Source: Pteria penguin
Lineage: Eukaryota; Mollusca; Bivalvia; Pterioida; Pteriidae
Length of the DNA: 64,000 bases
Direction of reading: 5' to 3'
NCBI GenBank assembly: GCA_035048485.1
Contig: CM068583.1
Coordinates: 44,049,042-44,113,041, forward strand
Part shown: positions 23,901 to 35,440 of the stretch, in pieces
Position numbering within the stretch: the stretch's first letter is position 1
Layout: the number at the start of each line of letters is the position of its first letter
Notes under the pieces: model-generated
What the model saw: the letters and a program-made list of their open reading frames with translations, nothing else
Database searches by the model: none
Told to the model about the DNA's origin: nothing
Program-made: the position numbers and the translations under genes

Positions 23901-26900
23901 GACAAATCCCTCTGAAATGTTTCTAACCATAATACAGACTTATAGTAACTGTCCAGTAGAGCTAAAAGATTATCATGATGATGAATAGGAATTTAAAGGC
24001 ATAATTACTTGAGGATTTTGTAGGAATGTATTGTTATTGCCACATCCACCATCCCTGCCTCGTTTCCATTCCCCTGCTGCTCTCCCTTCCCTCCAAGTCT
24101 TGGAAAAGGAGAAGAAGGAAGTATTGATGATATGGCAGATGTCAATGTTGGTGTAGTAATGGCAAAAATCCTCAAATGACATCCTAAAAATACCATGACA
24201 TTCATGATACATTGTAACATGAACCTACCCATATCTGTTTTCATTTGAGAAAGAACTAAAAATTAAGGAGTCTTACGTCATAGATTTTGCAGACTCGTTA
24301 TCGGTTTTTAATTTTTACGCTATTAGCCGTATCCACTAGTCAAACAATTTTTAGGATGATATTATCATGCTCATAATGCCTTAATGTACAACTGTACAGT
24401 ACGACAAAAAAATTGGTTTAGATTGTAGTGTTGTTTGTAGAAATATGTTGACTTTAAATTATTATTCTTGTAAAGCTTCTTTGGAGCCTCTTGCCAAAAG
24501 TAAAGTTAATTAATGTTTTATCCTGTTCAAAATGGGCAATTCATGCTACAAAGAATACAGTTACTGATATAGCTTGTTAAACAAAACTTTCAGTACGTAA
24601 CATTTGTCCAGTGACACTGGCTTCCAACGTTGCATAATCAAGCCACCTAATGGCCGCACATAAATCATGAACAACATGCCAAGATAGACACAGGAAGGTT
24701 TAACCAGCCAATCTTTAAAAAACTTTGCAATCACTGGCTAATGTTTTTTATCAATTATAATCCTACATATTATATATCGGAAGTAATCTTTCTCTTTGCA
24801 TTTTCTACCAAATTTGGGGATGTGCATTACATGGGTGTACATAATAAATGAGTGAATATACGGTATATTCAATGCTAACATCATAAACAATTTCATTGTA
24901 AAATCAATACAAAGCTAGTGCTCAGAATTGTTTCCATGATGTGTAATGAAGAATAATGAAATGAGCAGACCCACAGATATGCAGATGAATATTTACCAGA
25001 ACTCTCCATTGTCATCAAAGGTAAGTCCAAGGTCTTTTTTCTCTCCATCACTTACTTTCTTCCATTCTTCTGAACTGAAGAATAAGAAAGAAAGAATTTT
25101 TTGTACATCATGGAGTTTTACACTTGTATACTAAAATAAAAGGACATGAGTTTGTGTAAAAATGTAATAACCAGCACCTACTCTTAACTGAATGAATTCT
25201 GATTCACTGTATAGTTCACTCTTGATATGTCAAACTTTAAGGAAGCCAGAGAAATCAGTTTGTATAGATTTTTAATTAAAACATGACACTGACAACTGCA
25301 CTCAAGTTACCTGTATTTGAGTAAACAAGCACTAACTGTTTTCGAATGTTTTCCAATCTGCCTGCACATAAAGGATTTCAATTCAACCATTACATCAGAC
25401 TGCCATTAAAACATAAGTTTCGTCTTTAAAAGTTTAAATGTAAAATGTCACAAGCAATAACATAATCTTTTAATTCAAAAATCCTTTAAGAGATGTAAAT
25501 CAAACAAACCCATCACTCCATGCTCCTGTCCATTCTGTTCCACCCCAGGGGTTACGACATCGTATCATAAGAATCCTCTCTCTACTGAAAATGCTCATCA
25601 AACCTTTGCCGAGCTTAATTTTTTTCACTGCAGTAACGCTATAAGCATGACCTTTGACCAGTCCACATGACAATTCAGCTTCCATGTCATTGCCAGAGGC
25701 CTGAAATGATTGATAATGCATTGATTTTAGTACTTATTCAGTCACTTATTTTTAATGCAATATCAGTGTATAAATAAATGATAGACCTACAAATCTTCAC
25801 AAGTACATGCAGTTATGATGCAATCTCCTAATTTTGTGTGTGTTTACTTGGGCATGAATCAAATTGCATACAATTTAACATTTGTATCTGATCTATCAAT
25901 GATGCTGTTTAAATTTGAGTTTCAAAGGCTGATATCAGCCACTATACAGCAGATGGGTATATTTAACAGTGTTTGAAATATACTACTGATAATTTTCCAA
26001 AAAAAAAACCCAATTATGTGACATTGTGAATTGTTACGATCTCACACCCATTGCAAACATTGAACTTTTGATTTGGTAGATGACTATAAGCAAACCATAA
26101 AACAGATCTTAGCAGCTGGAATATTGCATACTAAAAAGTTATTCAACAAGTGGGTCTGATGGCTCTAATTTTGACTTGTTACTCGAAACCTTTGCTAAAG
26201 CACCTTTTTAGAACAAGCTCTATACTGACAGTAAATTCTTCATCAAATTTCAAATGGCACTGAATCTTACCTCTAACTGCACATGTATCTCACAAAATCT
26301 AAAGAAAGCCATGCAAAACTTCAATCACAGCACACTAAGTTTTTTTCTATCATCTTTAAATTTCATCTGAACAATTTACCCTAATTTACAGATTATAGGT
26401 TGATGTTTTTCTAGAAAAAAGTCCCCTTTACCTATGCAGTGCTTCAACTTATATATGGCTTAAATTATGGCCTGACTTTTTTCACTAAATCAGTGAAGGG
26501 AAGCAACAATCAATTATCTGCTTAAAGAAAATGTTGTGCGTTTATACCTTTCATTCAGATACCTAAGACAAGGATTTTGATCGATTTGTATTAAAGCAAT
26601 AGATATGACTAATATTATCAGTGCTGGAATCAATACCAATGTTATTGAACTTCTTTAATGTGTTTAAATTCAAATTAAGCTGAGCAACATTATGCTAGAA
26701 TCTATCTGAATTGTTTAACACTTTCTCACGCATTTATTCACAAAGTTGCAGGCGTTTTATTAAATAATAATGGTTATGATTAAAAATCAAAATCTTAACA
26801 CATGTTTTGTTGTTTGTATTATGATAGTATATCACACAAGTGCCAAAAACTTGTCTTTGATGCAATGATGTCACATGTTTGATTTTATCTGAGAGAGTTT

Positions 26901-29900
26901 ACTCACAGATAAGGCTATCATAGGCTGGAAGTCTATTTGCGCTAAGGAGATGTTCTATTCATAAGGTGACAACTGATATCAAAGGTAATTAAAGACAGGC
27001 AATAACTGTCCATTTAAATGTGAAAAATAAAGATCGTGCTGAAGACTGACACACATAGTCAATGTATGCATGGACTTCACAATTTTCAAATTGCAGTAAA
27101 AGGGTTTAAAATTTATAAAATTTCATTTGTAAACTATTATGTCACATAACAGTTCAAAATCCAGATTAAAAAAGCAATACAAATACATTATACTGCCCCT
27201 ATTCAAGTACATAAGCTCTTTGACTTATACAACACTACTACCTGTATAAGGAACAACGTGGAGATGTAACCTGATTTTAAACCCTTCGAACTAAACACCG
27301 TATCAACTTATCGTTCGTAAATTATGGTAGAGTATATATGCATATTTGAGTATATTAGTAATTTCCAATACAAGTATTTATACTTGTATGCACACTAAAT
27401 AAACATGGATACATACTGCAATTGAGGCACTGATGAGGGATTTATGCTCCATGGATTTGTGTAGAATTTTGAATAATTTGGTTTTGTTTTCCTCAGTGTT
27501 TGTGTAGTCTGCCATGGTAATACCCTCCCCTACACCTCCTGTCATGTCCACCATCGCATCCTTGGCTTTACCAGCTATAAGTGATTCATAATCACCAAAC
27601 AACCTACATAATTGGATGTTAAAACACTACAACCATATAATACAGTGGTACATGTAGTTACAGTAAATCTCGCTTTATTCACACAGTTTGAAATTTCACT
27701 TAAATTTATGAGATCTTGAAAAAATTCTGGACTTGCAGTATCTAATATTTCATGAAATATTATTATATGTAACATATTATTTAAATGTTTATAAATTTAG
27801 TTGATATTGCCTTAAGGACAAGCCCATCAACAAATTCTATGTAAAATTCTATTAGAATATTAAGGAATCATATTATTAGACTTACTTAGCATAAGCTTTC
27901 TCCAGTAGAGCAGACCAGAATTCATTCCGTGTCTTAGAATGCATGTAAATAAGACGACCATTGCGAGTAGGCAGATAGTCATCAATTACAACATCCACCC
28001 ACTCCCCACATTGCCAAAACTTAAAATGGAAAATCCCTGCATACTTGTTCTCTTTACTCCATTCTTGTTCCTCTACATCAGGAACTATCTGAAACAAGAA
28101 ACAGAAATATGAATATAATGGTGTAGAACTAGTCACCGGCTAAGACCAGTTACCGACTACTACATCATTAAGGGTATTCAAAACATGAATTGAAGAAATT
28201 TTCATATGTAATACATAGTATCCTATGTACTGCAGACAATAGCGTGAAAAAATCTCATAAATTCACATTTCAAAACCTGAAAAAACGTAGTAGCCAGTAA
28301 CTGGTCTTAGTCAGTAACTGGTACACTACCAGTACACTTTACTAAAAAAAATGCTTCCAGTCGTACTACTACAGAAGCATGATATACAATGATTCTGAAG
28401 GTCACCTTGACTTTGACCTTGAATATTACTTTACAAAACTTTGATTTTGATGCTTGGGTAAAAATATTAGTTGTAATATGTAATTCATTCATTTAAAGAG
28501 CCTGGGTCCTTCCTCATAACAATAATTTTCTTGAATTTCTAAATCGGATATTTTGTTGTATATTGATAGATGATATATAAATAAAGACATATATAAAGTT
28601 TCAGAGCTGAAACAAAGACGGTGCCAGAGATATCACCTTTATATAAGCTTCATTAACACCAGCATGGTATGAATATTAGTGACAGTATAAATTCCCCTCA
28701 GTGAGCCCCTAAATTTCGATTGCTACTGTCTGAGATTTAGCATCATTATTCATGTGGACAGCCCATAAAATGGAATGAAATCCAAAGCAAATATGTCAAT
28801 AACTTGCATAAATGAATTAAATAAAAATGCTCAAGTTGAACTCAACCAAATTTTCTCACACATGGTGATTATGCACTTAATCTTACACTGTATTCTACTT
28901 ACGGTATAAAGCAAAAAGTCTGCTATCACATGGTGGATTTTTAAACCTAGTTCTCATTTTAGGAAATTCCATCTATCTATGTGGTCTCCAATATACACCT
29001 TTGTTTTGCCATAATCCATGCTCATATGCTTTCTTTAAGCTCTTCACTTCGGAATCAGTAAAACTGTGTTTTCTCCCTTGTTCTTGCTATCCAACACACT
29101 ACCTTGTTTATGTTAGTTTGTGCATGTGCTAAAGGGCAGGACTTTCCATACATCAACAACTTTCTCTATTCATTTATTATTTTGGGGGAGGGAGTACTGA
29201 GTTTAAAATTCAGGTATTTACAGTTTTCACCTGTGTTTTTTCTTTAAAATATTCAAATCAGAAAAAAGACAGTGACTCTTAAAATTGATTTCATTAAACC
29301 GTACATTTGCTATGTTTAATAGTCATTAATCTATCAATATATCATTAGAAATTTGGTGACTGATTAGAATTCATTATACATGTATGTAATTAATGTAAAG
29401 TGAAATATTGCATTAGCTATAAATATACCTTTTTCAAGAGGCTTTTTTTATCAGCTATGCAGGCACATGCTGCTACAAACCAGCAATTACCCAATGAGCC
29501 TTGAGAAAAGTCATCTGCACTAGCTCCCTCTATCACAAACTTTGGGTCTGAGACAATCTCCTAACAAGAAAAATAACTCTATTTAGATGCCAATCATTAA
29601 CTTTTCAGTGGTTGTTATAAAATATTCATGACTAATTGATTGCAGTTCATAAACAACATATAATACTTGTTTCAATATAGAGTCTGTATGGGAAATCAAT
29701 ACTTAAATGTAAACCAATATGTAAGAAAAGCTATTTTCCAATGCACTCTACACATATTAATTTAATTTTACTCTTATTAAATATACAGTGCCATTTAATA
29801 CATTAGGATAAAATGATATAGTACATTTTTACACAAATCACAATACAAGAATTGAAATAATTTTCAGCTTGTTACATTAGCTCACAAGACTTCTTGAATA

Positions 29901-30555
29901 CACCAGTATGTTTCATTATTCTAATGTTATTTATTGTTTTTTTGTTATCATTGTAAACATATGAAATTTGAGAAAAAAATCCAAAGTTTAGAAATACATG
30001 TACTTTTACTAGAAACTTATAATTATTGACATTGATTGGATTTTTGTCCTTGGACATTTATTGGGTACATGCATGCAGTTTGGGATTATTTTATTTCTCG
30101 TATGGTAATGCATTTATGACAGGCTGGGCTAGTCACACAGGAGATGGTGAATTCTCCTGGGCACCTAGTTTTGCCTTTAATTTCTAAAAGTCCATGAATG
30201 TTAACTGTAAAATGGTGTTGCTGGTGCCACAGTGTCATTGCATCATTTACCTTAGTAGTTGACATTATTTACTCTACAAACATTAATACAAATCAAAGGA
30301 CCTCTTTTCCAACTTTTAATTACAATATACTTTTTCCAACACTTAATTAAATTATGTAATTGTACACATAATATATACCCCTGGTCTTTTCCACACAATG
30401 TTAGATGGAGTGTTTTTACTGAAGAAAAGGGACTTGGCAGAAGGTGGAAATTCAGGGTCTACAAAAAGCTTTCCAGAACTGCAACATTCTTTCTTGAGCT
30501 GACTATACTTCTGACCTCGATAAGGAATGGCAGAATCAAACAGTCCAAGGACCAT
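20959..30555 (-). CDS. CAPN5: Calpain-5-type cysteine protease, 12 coding exons, complete
   Basis: Ca2+-dependent cytosolic cysteine protease of the CAPN5/TRA-3 group. Coding exons, 5' to 3' on the - strand: 30555-30379, 29560-29429, 28088-27886, 27603-27417, 25700-25510, 25074-24997, 24183-24009, 23658-23539, 23406-23210, 22867-22743, 22511-22375, 21153-20959. Phases agree throughout, giving 638 aa (human CAPN5 is 640). The catalytic triad is intact: Cys85 in [13 protein letters not shown], His251 in [10 protein letters not shown], Asn283 in RCRNPWGG. The protease core spans ~25-345 and the C2-like domain III ~350-495. A C-terminal C2 domain (~500-630) starts [10 protein letters not shown] and continues [15 protein letters not shown] and [13 protein letters not shown]. 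The C2 end and lack of EF-hands place it with CAPN5/6; the intact triad argues against CAPN6. An AG directly before the first ATG suggests an upstream 5' UTR exon. AATAAA (- strand) occurs at 20738-20733. Confidence 0.95.
21358..22310 (+). repeat. Long dispersed repeat with GACCTTGACCTT units, copy 2
   Basis: It lies in the last intron of the calpain gene, in the opposite orientation to the gene. It has the same start (GCTGTCCTAACAGGACAAAT), tandem body and end (GACAGGGTGATTCCTATATA) as the copy at 7090-8760, but fewer units and no SINE. It provides the pre-insertion site for the SINE at 7210. Confidence 0.85.
28128..28322. mobile_element. 195-bp MITE with 36-bp inverted ends
   Basis: The left end (ACTAGTCACCGGCTAAGACC...) and the reverse complement of the right end (ACCAGTTACTGACTAAGACC...) match at about 30 of 36 positions. 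Each contains the phrase TAAGACCAGTTAC. There is no ORF. It lies in calpain intron 2, its edge about 40 bp from the acceptor of exon 3 (28088). No clear target duplication is visible. Confidence 0.75.
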
Positions 30556-31746
30556 TCTGAAATTGAATAACAGTAATATGGTATGACATGAAAACTTGAT
30601 CTACTAAGTAGTATGTTTACCGGGTATATAGTTTAATGCAGCAAAGGGTTGAAGATAAAAGGTCTTGTAAACTCTTTCACATTAACTGCAGGAAAGTTGA
30701 TGCTTCTCATAAACTTTTTGATGTCATGATAAAATATGATCATCTCTGGAGTCAATGTTTGGGGAACAGTGAAACTTGTCAGCCAAAATGTCAGTTCTGC
30801 AGTTAAGCACATACCTGGCTTGCAAAGAATTTCTCTGTCTTTCCACGAGAAAGGTTTCATTTTCTTTGCTTCATTCAAGGGATTATGTATCCAATACAAT
30901 GTATACATGTATCTTATTTCAAATATGAAGAGAAAACGTCTGTCATAAAAGAAAAAATTGAGTAATGTTTGTTTTGTCAATCAAGGAAGTTGACAAAAAA
31001 CTCCAAATTTTTATTTGGTAACTACATCAGACATCACCTAATGAGTCTCTATGATAAACCAATTAAGAAAAAACTGGTGCAGTTTTGAAGCAAATCTATC
31101 CCTAAACTGAATAAGTAGGATATGACCTTAAAGCGAAAAAATCCACAGTAATTTGACAAGGCTGAGACTACTGGCACCACAGTTGTGCCCATAGCTGTTC
31201 TTATCCACTCACACTTGAACTGTTAAGCAATACCTATTCTTTGCACCACAGCAAATAGTCTGTTTGGTAATAACTATTGGCATGAAAGTCCAAATAAAAA
31301 CAAGTGTGTGAGGTTGAATTCACTGGTGGCAAAATTGTCCTAAAGTGACCATATTAATCAAGTTGAACCCCCAACCTTCTTAAGAACCAAACACTGTGGC
31401 TGTATTATGTCTTGCTCTGCCTGGTTATTTGCATGCAACATCTCACCTTTTCTCTCACATAAATAAGATACATTTCAAGACTATGACCTACACCAAAGAG
31501 AAGAAATATTCATCACCATCCTGGTAACAGTTGTCATCACTATATAAGGTAGACGTCTACTTCCTGTCATGTGGATAGTACAACAGTACTGCTTACCAGT
31601 ATAACCATATTATCAGGAGAGTTATCCTGGTTACTTATCGGTTATGGAGATAGTGATTTCAACTAGTACAACTGTGGTGTGGATACTGGTTGCTACCAGC
31701 ACGACTATCATGCCCACAATCTTTACCAATGATGGCAATATCTCAG

Positions 31747-31749
<3 letters not shown>
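30556..31749. other. 5' flank of the calpain gene
   Basis: It should hold a 5' UTR exon and the promoter, because the coding exon begins directly after a splice acceptor, but neither could be placed. The 115-codon - strand frame at 30980-30633 has no recognised family features and no match to known calpain N-termini. Confidence 0.4.
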
Positions 31750-31822
<73 letters not shown>

Positions 31823-31824
31823 AC

Positions 31825-31880
<56 letters not shown>
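31750..31880. repeat. (TA)n microsatellite with a central interruption
   Basis: About 130 bases of TA interrupted once by GTATACGTG near 31818-31826. The YI-repeat open frames on both strands are artefacts. Confidence 0.97.
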
Positions 31881-31884
<4 letters not shown>

Positions 31885-32217
31885 GACTTTTAATTAATTT
31901 GACAGTGAAATGGACCATCTAAGTCATATAGAATCATGCTGCAGGGTAAAACATAAACTATAAAATAAACTTATATGCATATTAATATATTTCTAGAATA
32001 TTATGTTAAATTTGATGTATCTTACCTAAAATTGACATTATAATATAAATTCATCTATTTTATTGCTATAGACCTTTTTCTTTTAACTGCACAGCTATAT
32101 CATTGGATAGCAAAATCATTAACGTTTCCACCTCATCTATCAGAATGACGTCAAATTACATATAAAACATTTGGAGGGAGCTTTAATGATTTTGCCGTCC
32201 AATATTATGCTGCGATG

Positions 32218-32540
32218 GATGCCAGTATTGGCCCAGATGGCTCAATTGTTAGAGCATTCAACTTAATAGCGGAATGTTTTGGTTTTGATTCCTGGGCCCG
32301 GCCACAATTTTTCACACTACCTGTTACAGAATTTGGTGCTACGAGAGTTACCCCTATGTGAGGGAGAACCAGGGTAATTTCTCTGTTGGGTTTCAAGGTT
32401 TAATTGGAAACCTCTGACAGTGGAGAAGTGTGATGGATGCCAGTAATGGCCCGGCCCGGATCCGATATATGCTCAATTGTGACAGCATCTGCCTTGATTA
32501 TAGGGGAGGGTTCGGTTTTGGGTTCGAAGAAAGTCTATTC
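32218..32540 (+). repeat. tRNA-like repeat, two related heads
   Basis: GGCCCAGATGGCTCAATTGT and TAGAGCATTC, followed by GGTTTTGATTCCTGGGC, look like diverged A and B boxes. A second related head starts near 32437 (GATGCCAGTAATGGCCC) and includes GGTTCGGTTTTGGGTTCGAA. This is probably a SINE family different from the others in the window. Confidence 0.5.
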
Positions 32541-33414
32541 AATTAGTATTATTACTAAATAAAAAAAAATATCTGTCTGAAAGCTAATATCTTGAGTGAT
32601 TAATTACAACTTGTCAGTACTGTAACATGTATTAATATTGTGTTCATATTCTATGTTTCTCACAATAATCCACACTTTGGCATGTATTTGAAATAATAGA
32701 GAACATTACAAGTACCATTCGCAATTTCAGATGAATGTTTAAAAAATTACAAAAATCAATTATGTGCATCGTCAATGATCCATGGCATAGGCATAGATTA
32801 TACACCGATACTTTACAGTGATACCCAACTACAGCTACAGCATAGAAAAAAAGTTAACACGGAAAGTGGAATCCAGATCTCTTTAACTTTTACAGACTTA
32901 ATGCATTGAACTCTATTTGATTATAACCATTACTTTGATTGCTACTACTGCATCACCATATCTTTCACATGCATGTGCATAAGTGATAAAGGCCTTTTTT
33001 AAAAAGGTTTCGTGCTTTTTGTTTACAAAGTTTCTAAGCAAATGAGAGCTCTCTAAAGAACGGTAACTCTCGTATCATTCAGAACTAAATCTTTTGAGGA
33101 GCGCTCCACGACATTCTTTTTTAAAAGAATATTTAAGTAGGTGCTTTTCACGTAATCGGTATGGAAAAAAAAAGAAAAGAAAGAAAGAAATTAAACATAT
33201 GAGCATATCAATGTTTATACTTGCATTCAGGTATAAAAACATGCGCACGAGTAGGCCTATGTACCAATACATGTCTGACGATAAAATGCCGGTTGAAAAG
33301 AGCATTTACATGAACCTCTTCGAAGCGGTCAAGACAAACTTCATCTCATTGCAGAATTACTCTTCTGTCAGATACAATAATGATGAGTATAACCTCCTCC
33401 CGAAATGTACATAC
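32541..33414. other. No gene recognised
   Basis: AT-rich. A 108-codon + strand frame (33094-33420) has a lysine-rich start and no known motif, and its coding status is unsupported. Confidence 0.4.
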
Positions 33415-33585
33415 TCATAGGTAGATCCAAGATTTCCGAATGGGGGATGTGAAAGTCCAGTATTAGCCCAAATACTCCAACTCATAGTATTTTAATGTTT
33501 TCAACCCTATCATCTATATGCCTCAAGTCATCAATCTTTGGCAAAAAGTGGACCGCCCCCACCCTATAAATCCGCCACCGATACT
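33415..33585. repeat. Short hAT-like MITE remnant
   Basis: The left end, GGTAGATCCAAGATTTCCGA, resembles the CAGTGGCGGATCCAGGATTT terminus at 38395. The right end, reversed, reads GGTGGCGGATTTATAGGG. G-runs and C-runs sit just inside both ends and the interior has no ORF. Confidence 0.45.
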
Positions 33586-33749
33586 CCATATGTTTTGAAA
33601 TATCTTTGACTCAATATTTTTCCTTGGTATATACATAAACTTCCGGTTTTATTCCTAATGTAAACAACATCAAACAGAGGGTCGATATGAAGATCTTCAC
33701 CCATATAAATTTGTTTCAGGTTATGTGTGTGGCTCGTTGTGCATTCAAC

Positions 33750-34260
33750 TCTGTGGTCTCAGTGCTGCCTCTGTATGGGACCCTCATACCACCGGACAGA
33801 TCAATGAGATGGAGAAAGCCCATCGTAGAACAACACGACTCAATACAAGGAACTTGACTACTGGTACAGGGAAGCAGGCAGCGTTACGAACATGATCAAT
33901 TCACTAAGATCGGAACATCACATATAAGGATTCTGTTTCTATTCAAAATCAAGCACACCCCAGTGGCCATTCCAGCGAAGCAGTACCTCATCTAATCAGA
34001 CTTCGGGACAACACAACTTCCGTATTCCATCAACAAGAAGGGAAATGTACCGGTCCTCCTCTCCACGTACCATCAGAGATTGGAACGAACTACCATCGGC
34101 AATGACATCAGTCTGTTCCTTGTGGAGTTTCCGGACAGTAATGGAAAGCTTCCGATCAGCCTATTTTAGCATAGAGTTAGGAACAAGGATGTTAAAGGAC
34201 AACCTGAAAGTTCTTTATATATGTCATTAATTCGTTCAATAGACCCAATAAATAAAACTT
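33750..34260 (+). mobile_element. LINE fragment: 3' end of a reverse-transcriptase ORF
   Basis: Around 33750-33850 one frame reads CGLSAASVWDPHTTGQINEM then EKAHRRTTRLNTRN. That matches the C-terminal region of CR1/Jockey-like polyproteins (consensus ASxVWDPxxxxxxxxxExxQRRAAR). After frame breaks, 34045-34230 resumes with SPRTIRDWNELPSAM, the conserved F/SPRTIRDWNxLP end motif. AATAAATAAAACTTACAATG follows near 34248. Catalytic RT motifs are absent, so it is a truncated, frameshifted relic. Confidence 0.8.
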
Positions 34261-34784
34261 ACAATGATTATTTTATGCATATCAACTTTATAACCAGATA
34301 AATCGCGATTTCAATCGTCCTTCTGCATACATAACACAATATATCCTAAGAGAAACTACTGTAAGCATTTCCGGTTAATCGTTAGTATGTAGCCGTGACG
34401 TCATAAATGTGTAACACGTAATACGGGAATCTATGTCATAGTGTGTTTGTGTACTAGAAGAAAGCGATCGATCTGTACTAATTAATAGCAATAACAAACA
34501 AAAAAGATTATATTGCCCCGTAAGGCTTTCATATTGACTGTTACATGAAATATAAAACTCAACCTATGAGAGACCACTTCAAAATGAAAAAAAGGTGAAA
34601 ACATGAAAAATACATAAAAATGCATATCAATGTCTGTGATCAGGATAGTTCCGGCGAAAAATCTGACAAAACGCATCATCTTTTACGGCTATTTTGACAG
34701 TAACTGTTGGTGATAAATCTATTGCAAACATCCAAATTACCGTGTAAGATGTCGATTCATTTAGTAATATATTTCTGACGAGGA

Positions 34785-35440
34785 AGTGAGTAAAGCACAT
34801 GAGCAGAGCATGAGTATGAGTGTAAACACAAAACAGAGCATAAGTATGAATTTAAACACGTGAGCAGAGTGTGAGTGTGAGTGTAAACACATGAGCAGAA
34901 CATGAATGTGAGTGTAAAGACATGAACAAACCATGAGTATGAGTGTAAACACATGAGCAGAGCGTGAGCGTGACTGTAAATACATGAGCAGAGCATGAGT
35001 ATGAATGTAAACACATAAACGGAGCATGAGTATGAAAGTAAACACGTAAGCAGAGCATTAGTGTGAGTGTAAACACATGAGCAGAACATGAATGTGAGTG
35101 TAAAGACATGAACAAACCATGAGTATGAGTGTAAACACATGAGCAGAGCATGAGTGTGACTGTAAATACATGAGCAGAGCATGAGTGTGAATGTAAACAC
35201 ATAAACGGAGCATGAGTATGAAAGTAAACACGTAAGCAGAGCATTAGTGTGAGTGTAAACACATGAGCAGAGCATGAGCGTGACTTTATACACATGAACA
35301 AAACATGAGTGAGTGTAAACACATGAGTAGAGCATGAGTGTGATTCTAAACATATGATCAGAGCATGAGTGTGAGTTTAAACACATGATCAGGACACGAA
35401 TGAGAGTGTAAACACATGAGCAGAGCATGAGTGTAAGTGC
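34785..35440 (+). repeat. 31-bp minisatellite with 186-bp higher-order repeat
   Basis: About 20 copies of a unit like AAACACATGAGCAGAGCATG then AGTGTGAGTGT. Variant units recur in the same order: a marked variant ATGAGCAGAACATGAATG occurs at 34891 and again at 35077, exactly 186 bases (six units) apart, with the following five units matching too. Cys/Ser/His-rich - strand open frames are artefacts of a stop-free unit. Confidence 0.95.

Noticed and set aside
30633..30980. 115-codon - strand ORF as an extra N-terminal calpain exon
   Set aside because: The calpain coding sequence already begins with a normal-length N-terminus at 30555. This frame shows no calpain features and no clean splice into it.
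31631..31922. Tyr-Ile repeat proteins on both strands
   Set aside because: Translations of a (TA)n microsatellite.
33094..33420. 108-codon + strand ORF
   Set aside because: Lys-rich low-complexity start and no recognisable motif or neighbouring exon.
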